Source: Archivesica marissinica (taxonomy: Eukaryota > Mollusca > Bivalvia > Venerida > Vesicomyidae). Taken from it: 64,000 nucleotides of DNA. Under the pieces are notes generated by a model. It was given only the letters and a program-made list of their open reading frames with translations, ran no database searches and was not told the DNA's origin. The stretch covers positions 36,906,738-36,970,737 of the forward strand of contig CM026394.1 in the NCBI GenBank assembly GCA_014843695.1, read 5' to 3'. How positions within the stretch are numbered: the stretch's first letter is position 1; each line of letters opens with the position of its first letter. Shown one piece after another: positions 45,616-57,351 of the stretch. A program made the translations under genes and the position numbers.

Positions 45616-46462
45616 CTGTATGCCCCCGTTTAAACGCCCCCTCCCTAATAAACGCCCCCTCCCATTTTGAAGCAAAACAACATAATTCTCCACTCAGTGT
45701 CTGCTGCTATCGTATTCTGTACTGATAGAAACACAGTGGTCTGTGTCAATGTCAGATACCGACAACTCCACGGCGGAGCGTCCCTGGCCTCCTGGACCAG
45801 AGTGTCGGTGGCCCCCTCAATCATTTCACTGACCTAGTTCGTTTTCCGCGAACCATTCAAAGTCTTCTTGATCGTCCTCCTGGTCAGACTGCTCACCGTA
45901 ATTCCACACTTTTTGAAAGAACGGCGAATGATAGCTGGAGTGATATTGTCCCATGCTTCTTTAATCCAGCGCATCAATAACGCTTTCGGTGGGGCACGTC
46001 TGTTTGCTTTCGGTGTCACATCGACTAGGCCCCAGAACAAATGTTCATCATAAAGTTCTGCAAGCTTGGATCCGAACACTTTGACTGCTTTTAATTTAAA
46101 TGCAGCAGAATATGACCGATGCCCACGTGATGTTGACGCATGTGTGAAAGTTGCAGGGAGGGAACGATCACATGATATTTTTCGCTGAAATTGCATTGCT
46201 CGGCAGATAATGATTTTGAAGTTTTTTCCCGCTTCAGCCCATGTCCATATATTGTAATCGATGCAAGGTTAAACTGCTCTCCAGGTACTCACACTACACA
46301 CGTGTCGGTTCGTTGCTATAGATACGCTATACTAGTAGATAATAGGGACTGTTTCAAGAGGTACGAAGAAAGGGGGGCGTTTAAATGAGTCCCAGATATA
46401 CTTTGCATATAATTTGTCGCAAATTGCATCGCCCCAGGGGGCGTTTAAACGAGGGTATACGG
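45616..46462 (-). mobile_element. Internally deleted pogo/Tigger-like element, 847 bp
   Basis: It is flanked by TA. The left end is CTGTATGCCCCCGTTTAAAC and the right end is the inverse of CCGTATACCCTCGTTTAAAC, giving terminal inverted repeats of about 28 bp. An extra inverted copy of the GGGGGCGTTTAAA motif lies at 46374. It contains a transposase fragment that joins N- and C-terminal parts, so the catalytic middle has been lost. Confidence 0.75.
45834..46196 (-). pseudogene. Pogo-like transposase, N- and C-terminal ends fused by deletion
   Basis: A 120-codon frame has SYSAAFKLKAVKVF near residue 30, resembling the first helix of pogo/Tigger (CENP-B-type) DNA-binding domains. It passes directly to RRAPPKALLMRWIKEAWDNI then RSFKKCGIT, the conserved C-terminal end of the pogo DDE domain (recalled: W-x-x-x-AW...SFKKCGI). 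The DDE catalytic residues and most of the HTH are missing, so the product could not transpose. The frame stays open across the deletion junction, which is unusual for a decayed copy. Confidence 0.75.
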
Positions 46463-48000
46463 TATTTGTAATACAGTCTCGATCTTGATCACTTTGGCGC
46501 TTCCACAGTAACATAACTCCAAGCGTCTATATGTTGGTTTGGATAAATAATTTTCTTTCCCAAAACTGCAGACGACTGGTTACAGTACATAGCCTCGAGT
46601 TTCCTCAAATCGTTTTCGTTATACCAGAAGCATTTACAATACTGCCGCGATCGTTTGTTTATCCTTCAGTATTCAGTGTTGGGAGTATCGTACAGACGTC
46701 ACCAACCAAGAAAATAGACAAACGTCACTATACATTTGACTTGTAGAAACAAAATGCTCCGTAGGCCTATATATAGTCCTTGAAAGTGTTAATTGTGAAA
46801 AGAAATGCATTCTGTCTACCAATATTCGTAAAAACGTGTTCCTTTTATATGTTTCCACGTCATTCTGAGTAGAGTGGTGGATTCCTATGCTCGGCGTATT
46901 CCTATGCTCGGCGTATTTTCCATTTTCATCCGTATTTAAAATATTTAAATAGTTCTAGGCTAATTTCGCTGACAGAACTGAAGCATGGTTCAATAGCATT
47001 CCGTTGAGTGTATCGGTAGGCTGATGCAACTGTCACGTGACCTGTCCAGCAGACGAATATAAACAAGCAAATCATTGGGAGAATATTTCCACCGAAACTG
47101 TTACGATGTATGAGCAATACATAGTTCCCGTGTGACGTCATCATTCCTACTGTGGCTGCCATTTTGAATGGCAAAGTTGATCAGATGTTATATATAATAT
47201 ATAGTAGTGTAATTTTGTTTTCTTCATAAAATATTTATTTTTCATCCCATCACCGTGGTTCATACATTGTTGGAAAGCTCTTAATGGACATATTTTTTGT
47301 ATCATTTCACAAATTTCGTATCAATAATGAATACATAATAATTTACCTGTATATTAATATTTCAATTGTGAAAATAGACTTTGAAAAATAGGTGCAAGTT
47401 AAGTTCTTATAATTTATAATCCATACATCATTGTCAAAAGATAAATTAATATTTAAAAAGTACATTTCAATACCTTTAAAAGCATACCAAATTTTATATT
47501 ATAAGAAACCAAAATTAATAAAGTTATTGCAATTAAAGTATTACTAGTAAAATCATGAAATTGCCGTTAATAAAACATGTCAGTCAAAATGGCTGCCAAG
47601 ATAACATCCTATCAGTGTTTTTGACTGCCGTGGGAACTATGTATTAGGATACTTTCGTTTAGAGATAATTTAACTAAGATTAGTCTACAAATAAATATGC
47701 GTAGGCACACATGTGAGATATCACGGTAAATATGTACAATACCATGTGTTACTCAGGATACGCGCCTTGTATTACGCATGGATGTCTACCCTATTTACAT
47801 TCTTTTGTTATGTCAACAAACCGCGTATACGACGTTTGTTTATTTTTTGAAATACTCAGATTTTGAGGAAACTATTTGGAAACAAATTATACCATATATA
47901 GCAAATTACATTCTGCAGACATTTGCCTTTTCACCGATGTAGTGTCGCTTTAAACAACAATTTTACTGTATTAATAATTATCGGCATGTGTCATTGAGAA
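46463..48000. other. 1.5-kb stretch without recognised gene
   Basis: It contains a 17-bp duplication, TCCTATGCTCGGCGTAT (46887 and 46904), and scattered short open frames with no splice context. No terminal repeat or tRNA box was found. Confidence 0.5.
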
Positions 48001-48160
48001 TTTGGGCAAATGAATCAATTTACATAAGCCAATTGATTGTTCATATTTTCCATTCCAAACTCTGAATCAATTTACATACATGTAAGCCAAATGAATGTTC
48101 ATGGTTTCCATTCCAAATTCTGAATCAATTTACATAAGCAAATTAATTTTTATGTTTTCC
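48000..48160. repeat. Degenerate tandem repeat, about 55 bp, 3 copies
   Basis: TGAATCAATTTACATAAGCC and TTCCATTCCAAACTC recur three times with small indels. Nothing was recognised between 48160 and 48545. Confidence 0.75.
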
Positions 48161-48544
48161 ATTCAAAAAACAATGTACGCATGATATGGGCCCAATTCTA
48201 CCTGGATGCCCTACATACCCTAATCACAGAAACTGGCTCGTATTAGCACATCGGTATTTCGCGGAAGGTATTTGACAACACCTAATGACTATAAACCTGT
48301 TGATCGTTCTATCTGTTCAATGATATATTCCGTTCTGATGGCGTCGCCTTTGATGATTTGGAGGGTAAACGGATCTACATTTTGAACGGCGCACGCTCAT
48401 GGAACTAATCGCTGAACCGTTGTTGTAATGGAGCGCACCGATTGGTGAACGGATTTTATACAGTTATGATTGGCTAATAGGGACACACCTACAGGGCGAA
48501 ACGGAATTCATACGCCCCCAAAGTCTATATATAGGAGGACAAAA

Positions 48545-48740
48545 CTCATTTGATCCCCCGTCTGACCCTAATAAAATTAACAGTCTTTCAGACGGGACGT
48601 TAAACCGAGGTCTCGTGTCGGTGCTTTACACCGTGCACGTAAAAGAACCAGAGGAGACTCTGGAATGGGTCTCTGTATCATTGCACTATCCTCCAAAATC
48701 TAAAATGACTAATCTCTTCAGGAGGCAGGGATCATTTTTG
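48545..48740 (+). mobile_element. Family-T SINE, head truncated
   Basis: It starts within the head (GATCCCCCGTCTGACCC), then TTTCAGACGGGACGTTAAAC, GAGACTCTGGAATGGGTC, ATCATTGCACTATCCTCC and ACTAATCTCTTCAGGAGG. The 3' end is lost. Confidence 0.8.
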
Positions 48741-48837
48741 TTGACCAGATGTATGGAAGAAAATACCCTATTGTCAAAAATGAATGGGATATTTTGGAAA
48801 GCAATGGGATATTTTCCTTATTCGAATGGGATTAAAA

Positions 48838-49073
48838 CCCTTTCAACACCTGAGACCTCTAAATAGGCTTACACAAAATGTAGATCCAGATGAGCCAGCT
48901 CGTTCGTCTCATCAGGATCTGCACTTTTTTTGCCAATAATATTACTATATTTAGACACAATTACCCATTTTGATAAACATTTATCAAAATGGTCCAAATG
49001 TAATTTTCTTATTAATTTATTGGTCTAAAAATATCATGGATCAGTCCATGTCAGTTACTTGGTGTTGAATGGG
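48838..49073. mobile_element. CCC...GGG MITE, piggyBac-like, copy 1
   Basis: It starts CCCTTTCAACACC and ends GGTGTTGAATGGG with TTAA at the right edge and TTAAAA at the left. The interior matches copy 2 at 50707-50944 (GTAGATCCAGATGAGCC, TTATTGGTCT, CAGTCCATGTCAGTTACTT). Confidence 0.8.
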
Positions 49074-49147
49074 TTAAAGCAGTTTTTAATCGTTTTCAAT
49101 GCAGTTTATTCTGCTTTCCATCTATTATAGACTATATATAATCTCCC

Positions 49148-49682
49148 TTAATTAAGATTAATTTTTCTGGCTTTGGCATTATTCCATGTGTTTAATGCCG
49201 ATTTAAAGTCAAATTTGTCCAGTGCACCCCCTTCCAGACAAATCCTCATGAGGCTGTCAATGTGTTCAGGTGACAGGCGGTATCTCAGTGAGGTTGTGAT
49301 GGCATTCTGTGTGGAGAAAGCCCTCTCACAGTCAGCCGTGTTAACTGGGTGGGCTAATGCATGTTGTGCCAGCTTAATGAGGTTAGGGAAGTCATCTTTG
49401 TGGTATTCCATAATAAGTGCCCATAACTGAGCAGTTGACTTTCTGGGGTAGCCTTGCTTTTTAACAACAATCTTGAGCTTAAACCATTCACTTTCAGTTT
49501 CATTTGCATCAACTAAAGGTGCTGATTTTGATGTTACAGTTACATTGTCACTGTCCTTGTATGCATGACATCAATGTCTTTATAGAGTCACTTCCCCATG
49601 CAACCAGCTCTTCTTCATTAGAAAGGAGATCGACCGTAGCCCCAGAGCACACATAGACGTCATTACCTCTTTGTCAGGGAAT
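49148..49682 (-). pseudogene. hAT transposase gene, exon 4 (dimerisation domain), frameshifted
   Basis: The acceptor TTTTATCTTCAG ends at 49683. The exon starts FPDKEVMTSMCALG, completing a split Arg codon from exon 3. After two frameshifts (about 49600 and 49570) it continues STAQLWALIMEYHKDDFPNL, then ALAHPVNTADCERAFS and RYRLSPEHIDSLMRI. This is the hAT C-terminal dimerisation domain with the conserved ERAFS motif. It ends at TAA 49148. The two shifts leave the final third intact but unreachable by normal translation. ZNF862-like or KIAA1586-like hAT genes are the closest group I recall. Confidence 0.85.
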
Positions 49683-49837
49683 CTGAAGATAAAACATAGC
49701 TTCATGGAAGCCTAATCTAGATCAACAGTACTATTGTTTATTAAAGGAATTCAATTAATTTAATGTTGTTATATTTAATCTATACAATCATTTTGTTTTT
49801 TGTTTTGTTTGTTTTTTGGGGGTTTACAAGGCCCATC

Positions 49838-50357
49838 ATTTTGGGCTATATCGCCGGCTGGCAGTTTACCTAACAACACCTTTCCTGGGCACTAACACGG
49901 GTTTGTCTGTACATCCATGTACAATTACAAGCATGAAATCTGTCTGAATCTCACTCCAATATTTCCCTATATAACTGAATACCTTACCGTTACATCAGTG
50001 CTTTCACATGATGGCTTATCCGCAAACCGAGTTATACAGTTTCACGTCCAGTATCTTTTGTTGTGTCCGTCCATGCCAGCGGATCAAGAGTTCTCTTCAA
50101 ATCGGTTTGCTCGTCATCTATCGATCGTTCTCTGAAATGTTGTGGCAAACTGAATGTATTGAATATGAAACATTTGCCCACTTGTAGCACATGATTTATA
50201 AGAGACCATCTTAAAACAACAATATGTGTTTATTGCCAACTTGTTCATATAAATAGACACGGCCTGAGCGGGACTCGAACCCGTGACCACCAGTGATGAT
50301 AGGTTACAGTGGTATACAAGTCAGCGACCTTAACCACTCGACCACGGAGGCGGACTG
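49838..50357 (-). mobile_element. Family-S SINE split within the transposase intron
   Basis: The A/B-box part lies at 50239-50357 (CGGGACTCGAACCCGTGACC, CAGCGACCTTAACCACTCGA). The 3' part lies at 49838-49892 (TTTGGGCTATATCGCCGG, CAACACCTTTCCTGGGCA). About 345 bp of unrelated sequence replaces roughly 75 bp of SINE between them. It sits in the intron between exons 3 and 4. Confidence 0.75.
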
Positions 50358-50501
50358 TCTATACAATCACAATTTACTTATAATTTATTTAAGCTCAATT
50401 GTGAAGAAAGCTGGTTACAGGTAGTTTATATAATCACTTGAATCAGCTTCATTTATGTTCCAAACTAACATTTAAGAACTCTAAGGTGACCGTGAATATA
50501 C

Positions 50502-50949
50502 CTTTTGTTAATGTTGTCAAGCACACTGTCAATGAACTTTGATTTGGCATTCTCATAGCTATGCTTCGATTTATTCATTTGATGACCCTTGTATGTATAG
50601 TCATCCTGCTTCATGTGATCATTCAACAGCTCCTGTTGATATGGGGTTGACTGTGGGACCTCATCTTTGATAGAGTGCAGATCTTTCAAGCATCCTTCTA
50701 CATTAACCCTTTCAACCCCACATGCCTCTAAATAGGCTTGTGAAAAGTGTAGATCCAGATGAGCCGGCTCGTGACGAGTCGTCTCATCAGGATCTGCACT
50801 TTTTTGCCAGTAATAATTATTACTATATTTAGATAAAATTACCCATTTTGATAAATGAACTGGTCCAAAGGTAATTTTCTTATTAATTTATTGGTCTGAA
50901 AATATCACGCACCAGTCCATGTCAGTTACTTGGGGTTGAATGGGTTAAT
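50502..50949 (-). pseudogene. hAT transposase gene, exon 3, disrupted by a MITE
   Basis: The acceptor TATATTTATAG precedes ATTAA at 50949-50945. The MITE then intervenes and the exon resumes at 50706. Skipping the MITE and one TTAA, the exon begins INVEGCLKDLHSIKDEVPQ and continues QQELLNDHMKQDD and KFIDSVLDNINKR to a donor, AAAAG/GTATAT, at 50501. Phases agree with exon 2 (phase 0) and exon 4 (split codon). It corresponds to the helical insertion region of hAT transposases. Confidence 0.75.
50707..50944. mobile_element. CCC...GGG MITE, piggyBac-like, copy 2, in exon 3
   Basis: A 238-bp element is flanked by TTAA on both sides (50703 and 50945). The ends CCCTTTCAACCCCA and TGGGGTTGAATGGG are inverted repeats. 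A subterminal inverted segment (GATCCAGATGAGCCGGCTCG... and TCTCATCAGGATC) resembles that in copy 1. It carries no coding sequence. Confidence 0.88.
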
Positions 50950-51155
50950 CTATAAATATAGTAAAAAGATGGCTTTATGCATCTTTCAACAGCTACGGTC
51001 ATATTGTTTAATGATATTTTGTCACTATTAATTTATCGTTATTATAGTCACAAGTGACACAATGATATAATATTGGAATTTGGTAAGAGGCCTGCTGTAA
51101 ATTATAGTTTAAACCGTTACGCAATAATATTCGTTATTGGAATAATGTATTATAC

Positions 51156-51396
51156 CTGGACTATGCCGATGTCAATGTCTTTTCTTTGAAAGAATAGGTT
51201 TAATCTCATCACGGGTTGAAGAATGTCCATCATGGCATAGGTCATCTTAATGAAGAAGTCTTCACCCAGTCTCTTCTTGAGGCCAACAGCTTTGGTGTCT
51301 GTCGCAGAATTGAAGAACACGATCAAAGAATCTAGGGTTCTGTACACTGCATCTAGTGCATTGAGGAAGGACAACCACCGCACTTGATGAACTTCC
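51156..51396 (-). pseudogene. hAT transposase gene, exon 2
   Basis: Acceptor AAATTTACAG and donor CAG/GTATAA bound a 241-bp exon: EVHQVRWLSFLNALDAVYRT, then LIVFFNSATDT, KRLGEDFFIKMTYAMMDIL and FFQRKDIDIGIVQ. The RW-S-x-x-x-AL...T-x-x-SL pattern is characteristic of the catalytic-domain core of ZNF862-like hAT transposases (recalled). This exon is open throughout. Confidence 0.85.
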
Positions 51397-51585
51397 CTGT
51401 AAATTTGAGTTCAATTTAACCCTTGCGACATTGGAAACAATATAGTTGGTGTCACCCAATGTACTACTAAATATGAAATTATTATTTAGTGCATAAAACT
51501 GATTCAAATGCAGCAAGCAGGAAACGTTATCCACTTTATTTTGTACTAGTTGGTCCCAATGTAGCTTACATGAATTATTATTTAC

Positions 51586-51706
51586 CTGTACTTCAACTTG
51601 GGGTCATCTAAGATCTTTTGAACAGCCTCAATCTTACCACAACGTTCAGGAGATCTCTTGAAATAGTAGTAAATACTCTCCAGAGTCTCCTGGAAGTACT
51701 TCATGC
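51586..51706 (-). pseudogene. hAT transposase gene, exon 1 of those visible
   Basis: Acceptor TCACTGTTTACAG (ending 51707) and donor TACAG/GTAAAT bound a 121-bp exon: MKYFQETLESIYYYFKRSPE then KIEAVQKILDDPKLKYR, with the last codon split to exon 2. Upstream exons (BED or TTF zinc finger, DUF4371-like region) would lie above 51800, where the sequence is a gap. Confidence 0.8.
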
Positions 51707-51803
51707 CTGTAAACAGTGACAGATACAAAAAGGTAAATTAAAAGATAACTAATGTTTTATCATTAATTTACAAACATTAGAGATGATCTAAATCATCTTC
51801 CAT

Positions 51804-52803
51804 NNNNNNNNNNNNNNNNNNNNNNNNNNNNNNNNNNNNNNNNNNNNNNNNNNNNNNNNNNNNNNNNNNNNNNNNNNNNNNNNNNNNNNNNNNNNNNNNN
51901 NNNNNNNNNNNNNNNNNNNNNNNNNNNNNNNNNNNNNNNNNNNNNNNNNNNNNNNNNNNNNNNNNNNNNNNNNNNNNNNNNNNNNNNNNNNNNNNNNNNN
52001 NNNNNNNNNNNNNNNNNNNNNNNNNNNNNNNNNNNNNNNNNNNNNNNNNNNNNNNNNNNNNNNNNNNNNNNNNNNNNNNNNNNNNNNNNNNNNNNNNNNN
52101 NNNNNNNNNNNNNNNNNNNNNNNNNNNNNNNNNNNNNNNNNNNNNNNNNNNNNNNNNNNNNNNNNNNNNNNNNNNNNNNNNNNNNNNNNNNNNNNNNNNN
52201 NNNNNNNNNNNNNNNNNNNNNNNNNNNNNNNNNNNNNNNNNNNNNNNNNNNNNNNNNNNNNNNNNNNNNNNNNNNNNNNNNNNNNNNNNNNNNNNNNNNN
52301 NNNNNNNNNNNNNNNNNNNNNNNNNNNNNNNNNNNNNNNNNNNNNNNNNNNNNNNNNNNNNNNNNNNNNNNNNNNNNNNNNNNNNNNNNNNNNNNNNNNN
52401 NNNNNNNNNNNNNNNNNNNNNNNNNNNNNNNNNNNNNNNNNNNNNNNNNNNNNNNNNNNNNNNNNNNNNNNNNNNNNNNNNNNNNNNNNNNNNNNNNNNN
52501 NNNNNNNNNNNNNNNNNNNNNNNNNNNNNNNNNNNNNNNNNNNNNNNNNNNNNNNNNNNNNNNNNNNNNNNNNNNNNNNNNNNNNNNNNNNNNNNNNNNN
52601 NNNNNNNNNNNNNNNNNNNNNNNNNNNNNNNNNNNNNNNNNNNNNNNNNNNNNNNNNNNNNNNNNNNNNNNNNNNNNNNNNNNNNNNNNNNNNNNNNNNN
52701 NNNNNNNNNNNNNNNNNNNNNNNNNNNNNNNNNNNNNNNNNNNNNNNNNNNNNNNNNNNNNNNNNNNNNNNNNNNNNNNNNNNNNNNNNNNNNNNNNNNN
52801 NNN
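51804..52803. other. Assembly gap, exactly 1000 N
   Basis: A fixed-length placeholder. It separates the hAT gene from the 52-bp array, so their adjacency is not proven. Confidence 0.99.
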
Positions 52804-54143
52804 CCCACACAAGTACTGTAATATACAAATACACAGTTAACATAGAGGTACATGCCCCACACAAGTACTGTAATATACAAATACACAGTTAACATAGAGG
52901 TACATGCCCCACACAAGTACTGTAATATACAAATACACAGTTAACATAGAGGTACATGCCCCACACAAGTACTGTAATATACAAATACACAGTTAACATA
53001 GAGGTGCATGCCCCACACAAGTAGTGTAATATACAAATACACAGTTAACATAGAGGTACATGCCCCACACAAGTACTGTAATATACAAATACACAGTTAA
53101 CATAGAGGTGCATGCCCCACACAAGTACTGTAATATACAAATACACAGTTAACATAGAGGTACATGCCCCACACAAGTACTGTAATATACAAATACACAG
53201 TTAACATAGAGGTACATGCCCCACACAAGTACTGTAATATACAAATACACAGTTAACATAGAGGTACATGCCCACACAAGTACTGTAATATACAAATACA
53301 CAGTTAACATAGAGGTACATGCCCCACACAAGTACTGTAATATACAAATACACAGTTAACATAGAGGTACATGCCCCACACAAGTACTGTAATATACAAA
53401 TACACAGTTAACATAGAGGTACATGCCCCACACAAGTACTGTAATATACAAATACACAGTTAACATAGAGGTACATGCCCCACACAAGTACTGTAATATA
53501 CAAATACACAGTTAACATAGAGGTACATACCCCACACAAGTACTGTAATATACAAATACACAGTTAACATAGAGGTGCATGCCCCACACAAGTACTGTAA
53601 TATACAAATACACAGTTAACATAGAGGTACATGACCCACACAAGTACTGTAATATACAAATACACAGGTAACATAGAGGTACATGCCCCACACAAGTACT
53701 GTAATATACAAATACACAGTTAACATAGAGGTACATGCCCCACACAAGTACTGTAATATACAAATACACAGGTAACATAGAGGTACATGCCCCACACAAG
53801 TACTGTAATATACAAATACACAGTTAACATAGAGGTACATGCCCCACACAAGTACTGTAATATACAAATACACAGTTAATAGAGGTGCATGCCCACACAA
53901 GTACTGTAATATACAAATACACAGTTAACATAGAGGTACATGCCCACACAAGTACTGTAATATACAAATACACAGTTAACATAGAGGTACATGCCCCACA
54001 CAAGTACTGTAATATACAAATACACAGTTAACATAGAGGTACATGCCCCACACAAGTACTGTAATATACAAATACACAGTTAACATAGAGGTACATGCCC
54101 CATACAAATACTGTAATATACAAATACACAGTTAACATAGAGG

Positions 54144-54416
54144 TTATGTTATATGTTATATTTCGGGTTTTACGCCTGCATCAGCACCATTTTGGGCTAT
54201 ATCGCCGGCGGGCAGTTTACCTAACAACATCTTTCCTGGGCAGGCTCCAGCGGTTAACCAGTACTTGGGTGCACCAACCTCCGTAAGAAACTGCCAACTT
54301 TTTCATATAAATGAGACACGGTCTGAGCGGGGCTCGAACCGGTGACCATCAGTGATGATAGGTTACAGTGGTATACAAGTCAGCGACCTTAACCACTCGA
54401 CCACGGAGGCGGACTC
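54144..54416 (-). mobile_element. Family-S SINE, array copy 1
   Basis: On the minus strand the head has an A box TGGTCGAGTGGTTAAGG and a B box GGTTCGAGCCC, a Ser/Leu-tRNA-like pattern with a long variable region. A body with AAGTTGGCAGTTTCTTACGG and a tail ending in TATAACATAA follow. A 12-bp target duplication, TTAACATAGAGG, flanks it (54132 and 54417). Confidence 0.9.
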
Positions 54417-57078
54417 TTAACATAGAGGTGCATGCCCCACACAAGTAGTGTAATATACAAATACACAGTTAACATAGAGGTACATGCCCCACACAAGTAC
54501 TGTAATACACAAATACACAGTTAACATAGAGGTGCATGCCCCACACAAGTACTGTAATATACAAATACACAGTTAACATAGAGGTACATGCCCCACACAA
54601 GTACTGTAATATACAAATACACAGTTAACATAGAGGTACATGCCCCACACAAGTACTGTAATATACAAATACACAGTTAACATAGAGGTACATGCCCCAC
54701 ACAAGTACTGTAATATACAAATACACAGGTAACATAGAGGTACATGCCCCACACAAGTACTGTAATATACAAATACACAGTTAACATAGAGGTACATGCC
54801 CCACACAAGTACTGTAATATACAAATACACAGTTAACATAGAGGTACATGCCCCACACAAGTACTGTAATATACAAATACACAGTTAACATAGAGGTGCA
54901 TGCCCCACACAAGTACTGTAATATACAAATACACAGTTAACATAGAGGTACATGCCCCACACAAGTACTGTAATATACAAATACACAGTTAACATAGAGG
55001 TACATGCCCCACACAAGTACTGTAATATACAAATACACAGGTAACATAGAGGTACATGCCCCACACAAGTACTGTAATATACAAATACACAGTTAACATA
55101 GAGGTACATGCCCCACACAAGTACTGTAATATACAAATACACAGTTAACATAGAGGTGCATGCCCCACACAAGTAGTGTAATATACAAATACACAGTTAA
55201 CATAGAGGTACATGCCCCACACAAGTACTGTAATATACAAATACACAGTTAACATAGAGGTACATGCCCCACACAAGTACTGTAATATACAAATACACAG
55301 TTAACATAGAGGTACATGCCCCACACAAGTACTGTAATATACAAATACACAGTTAACATAGAGGTACATGCCCCACACAAGTACTGTAATATACAAATAC
55401 ACAGTTAACATAGAGGTACATGCCCCACACAAGTACTGTAATATACAAATACACAGTTAACATAGAGGTACATGCCCCACACAAGTACTGTAATATACAA
55501 ATACACAGTTAACATAGAGGTACATGCCCCACACAAGTACTGTAATATACAAATACACAGTTAACATAGAGGTACATGCCCCACACAAGTACTGTAATAT
55601 ACAAATACACAGTTAACATAGAGGTACATGCCCCACACAAGTACTGTAATATACAAATACACAGTTACATAGAGGTACATGCCCCACACAAGTACTGTAA
55701 TATACAAATACACAGTTAACATAGAGGTACATGCCCCACACAAGTACTGTAATATACAAATACACAGTTAACATAGAGGTACATGCCCCACACAAGTACT
55801 GTAATATACAAATACACAGTTAACATAGAGGTACATGCCCCACACAAGTACTGTAATATACAAATACACAGTTAACATAGAGGTACATGCCCCACACAAG
55901 TACTGTAATATACAAATACACAGTTAACATAGAGGTACATGCCCACACAAGTACTGTAATATACAAATACACAGTTAACATAGAGGTACATGCCCCACAC
56001 AAGTACTGTAATATACAAATACACAGTTAACATAGAGGTACATGCCCCACACAAGTACTGTAATATACAAATACACAGTTAACATAGAGGTACATGCCCC
56101 ACACAAGTACTGTAATATACAAATACACAGTTAACATAGAGGTACATGCCCCACACAAGTACTGTAATATACAAATACACAGTTAACATAGAGGTACATG
56201 CCCCACACAAGTACTGTAATATACAAATACACAGTTAACATAGAGGTACATGCCCCACACAAGTACTGTAATATACAAATACACAGTTAACATAGAGGTA
56301 CATGCCCCACACAAGTACTGTAATATACAAATACACAGTTAACATAGAGGTACATGCCCCACACAAGTACTGTAATATACAAATACACAGTTAACATAGA
56401 GGTACATGCCCCACACAAGTACTGTAATATACAAATACACAGTTAACATAGAGGTACATGCCCCACACAAGTACTGTAATATACAAATACACAGTTAACA
56501 TAGAGGTACATGCCCCACACAAGTACTGTAATATACAAATACACAGTTAACATAGAGGTACATGCCCCACACAAGTACTGTAATATACAAATACACAGTT
56601 AACATAGAGGTACATGCCCCACACAAGTACTGTAATATACAAATACACAGTTAACATAGAGGTACATGCCCCACACAAGTACTGTAATATACAAATACAC
56701 AGTTAACATAGAGGTACATGCCCCACACAAGTACTGTAATATACAAATACACAGTTAACATAGAGGTACATGCCCCACACAAGTACTGTAATATACAAAT
56801 ACACAGTTAACATAGAGGTACATGCCCCACACAAGTACTGTAATATACAAATACACAGTTAACATAGAGGTACATGCCCCACACAAGTACTGTAATATAC
56901 AAATACACAGTTAACATAGAGGTACATGCCCCACACAAGTACTGTAATATACAAATACACAGTTAACATAGAGGTACATGCCCCACACAAGTACTGTAAT
57001 ATACAAATACACAGTTAACATAGAGGTACATGCCCCATACAAATACTGTAATATACAAATACACAGTTAACATAGAGG

Positions 57079-57351
57079 TTATGTTATATGTTATATTTCG
57101 GGTTTTACGCCTGCATCAGCACCATTTTGGGCTATATCGCCGGCGGGCAGTTTACCTAACAACATCTTTCCTGGGCAGGCTCCAGCGGTTAACCAGTACT
57201 TGGGTGCACCAACCTCCGTAAGAAACTGCCAACTTTTTCATATAAATGAGACACGGTCTGAGCGGGGCTCGAACCGGTGACCATCAGTGATGATAGGTTA
57301 CAGTGGTATACAAGTCAGCGACCTTAACCACTCGACCACGGAGGCGGACTC
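57079..57351 (-). mobile_element. Family-S SINE, array copy 2
   Basis: By eye identical to copy 1, including the flanking duplication and the variant array unit CCCCATACAAATACTG on its left. Confidence 0.9.

Noticed and set aside
46931..47174. Short minus-strand frame with a hydrophobic stretch
   Set aside because: Isolated, with no splice signals, homology or codon pattern above background.
47900..48160. Matrix attachment or replication origin in AT-rich sequence
   Set aside because: AT richness is general in the window. No specific consensus beyond a degenerate tandem repeat was seen.
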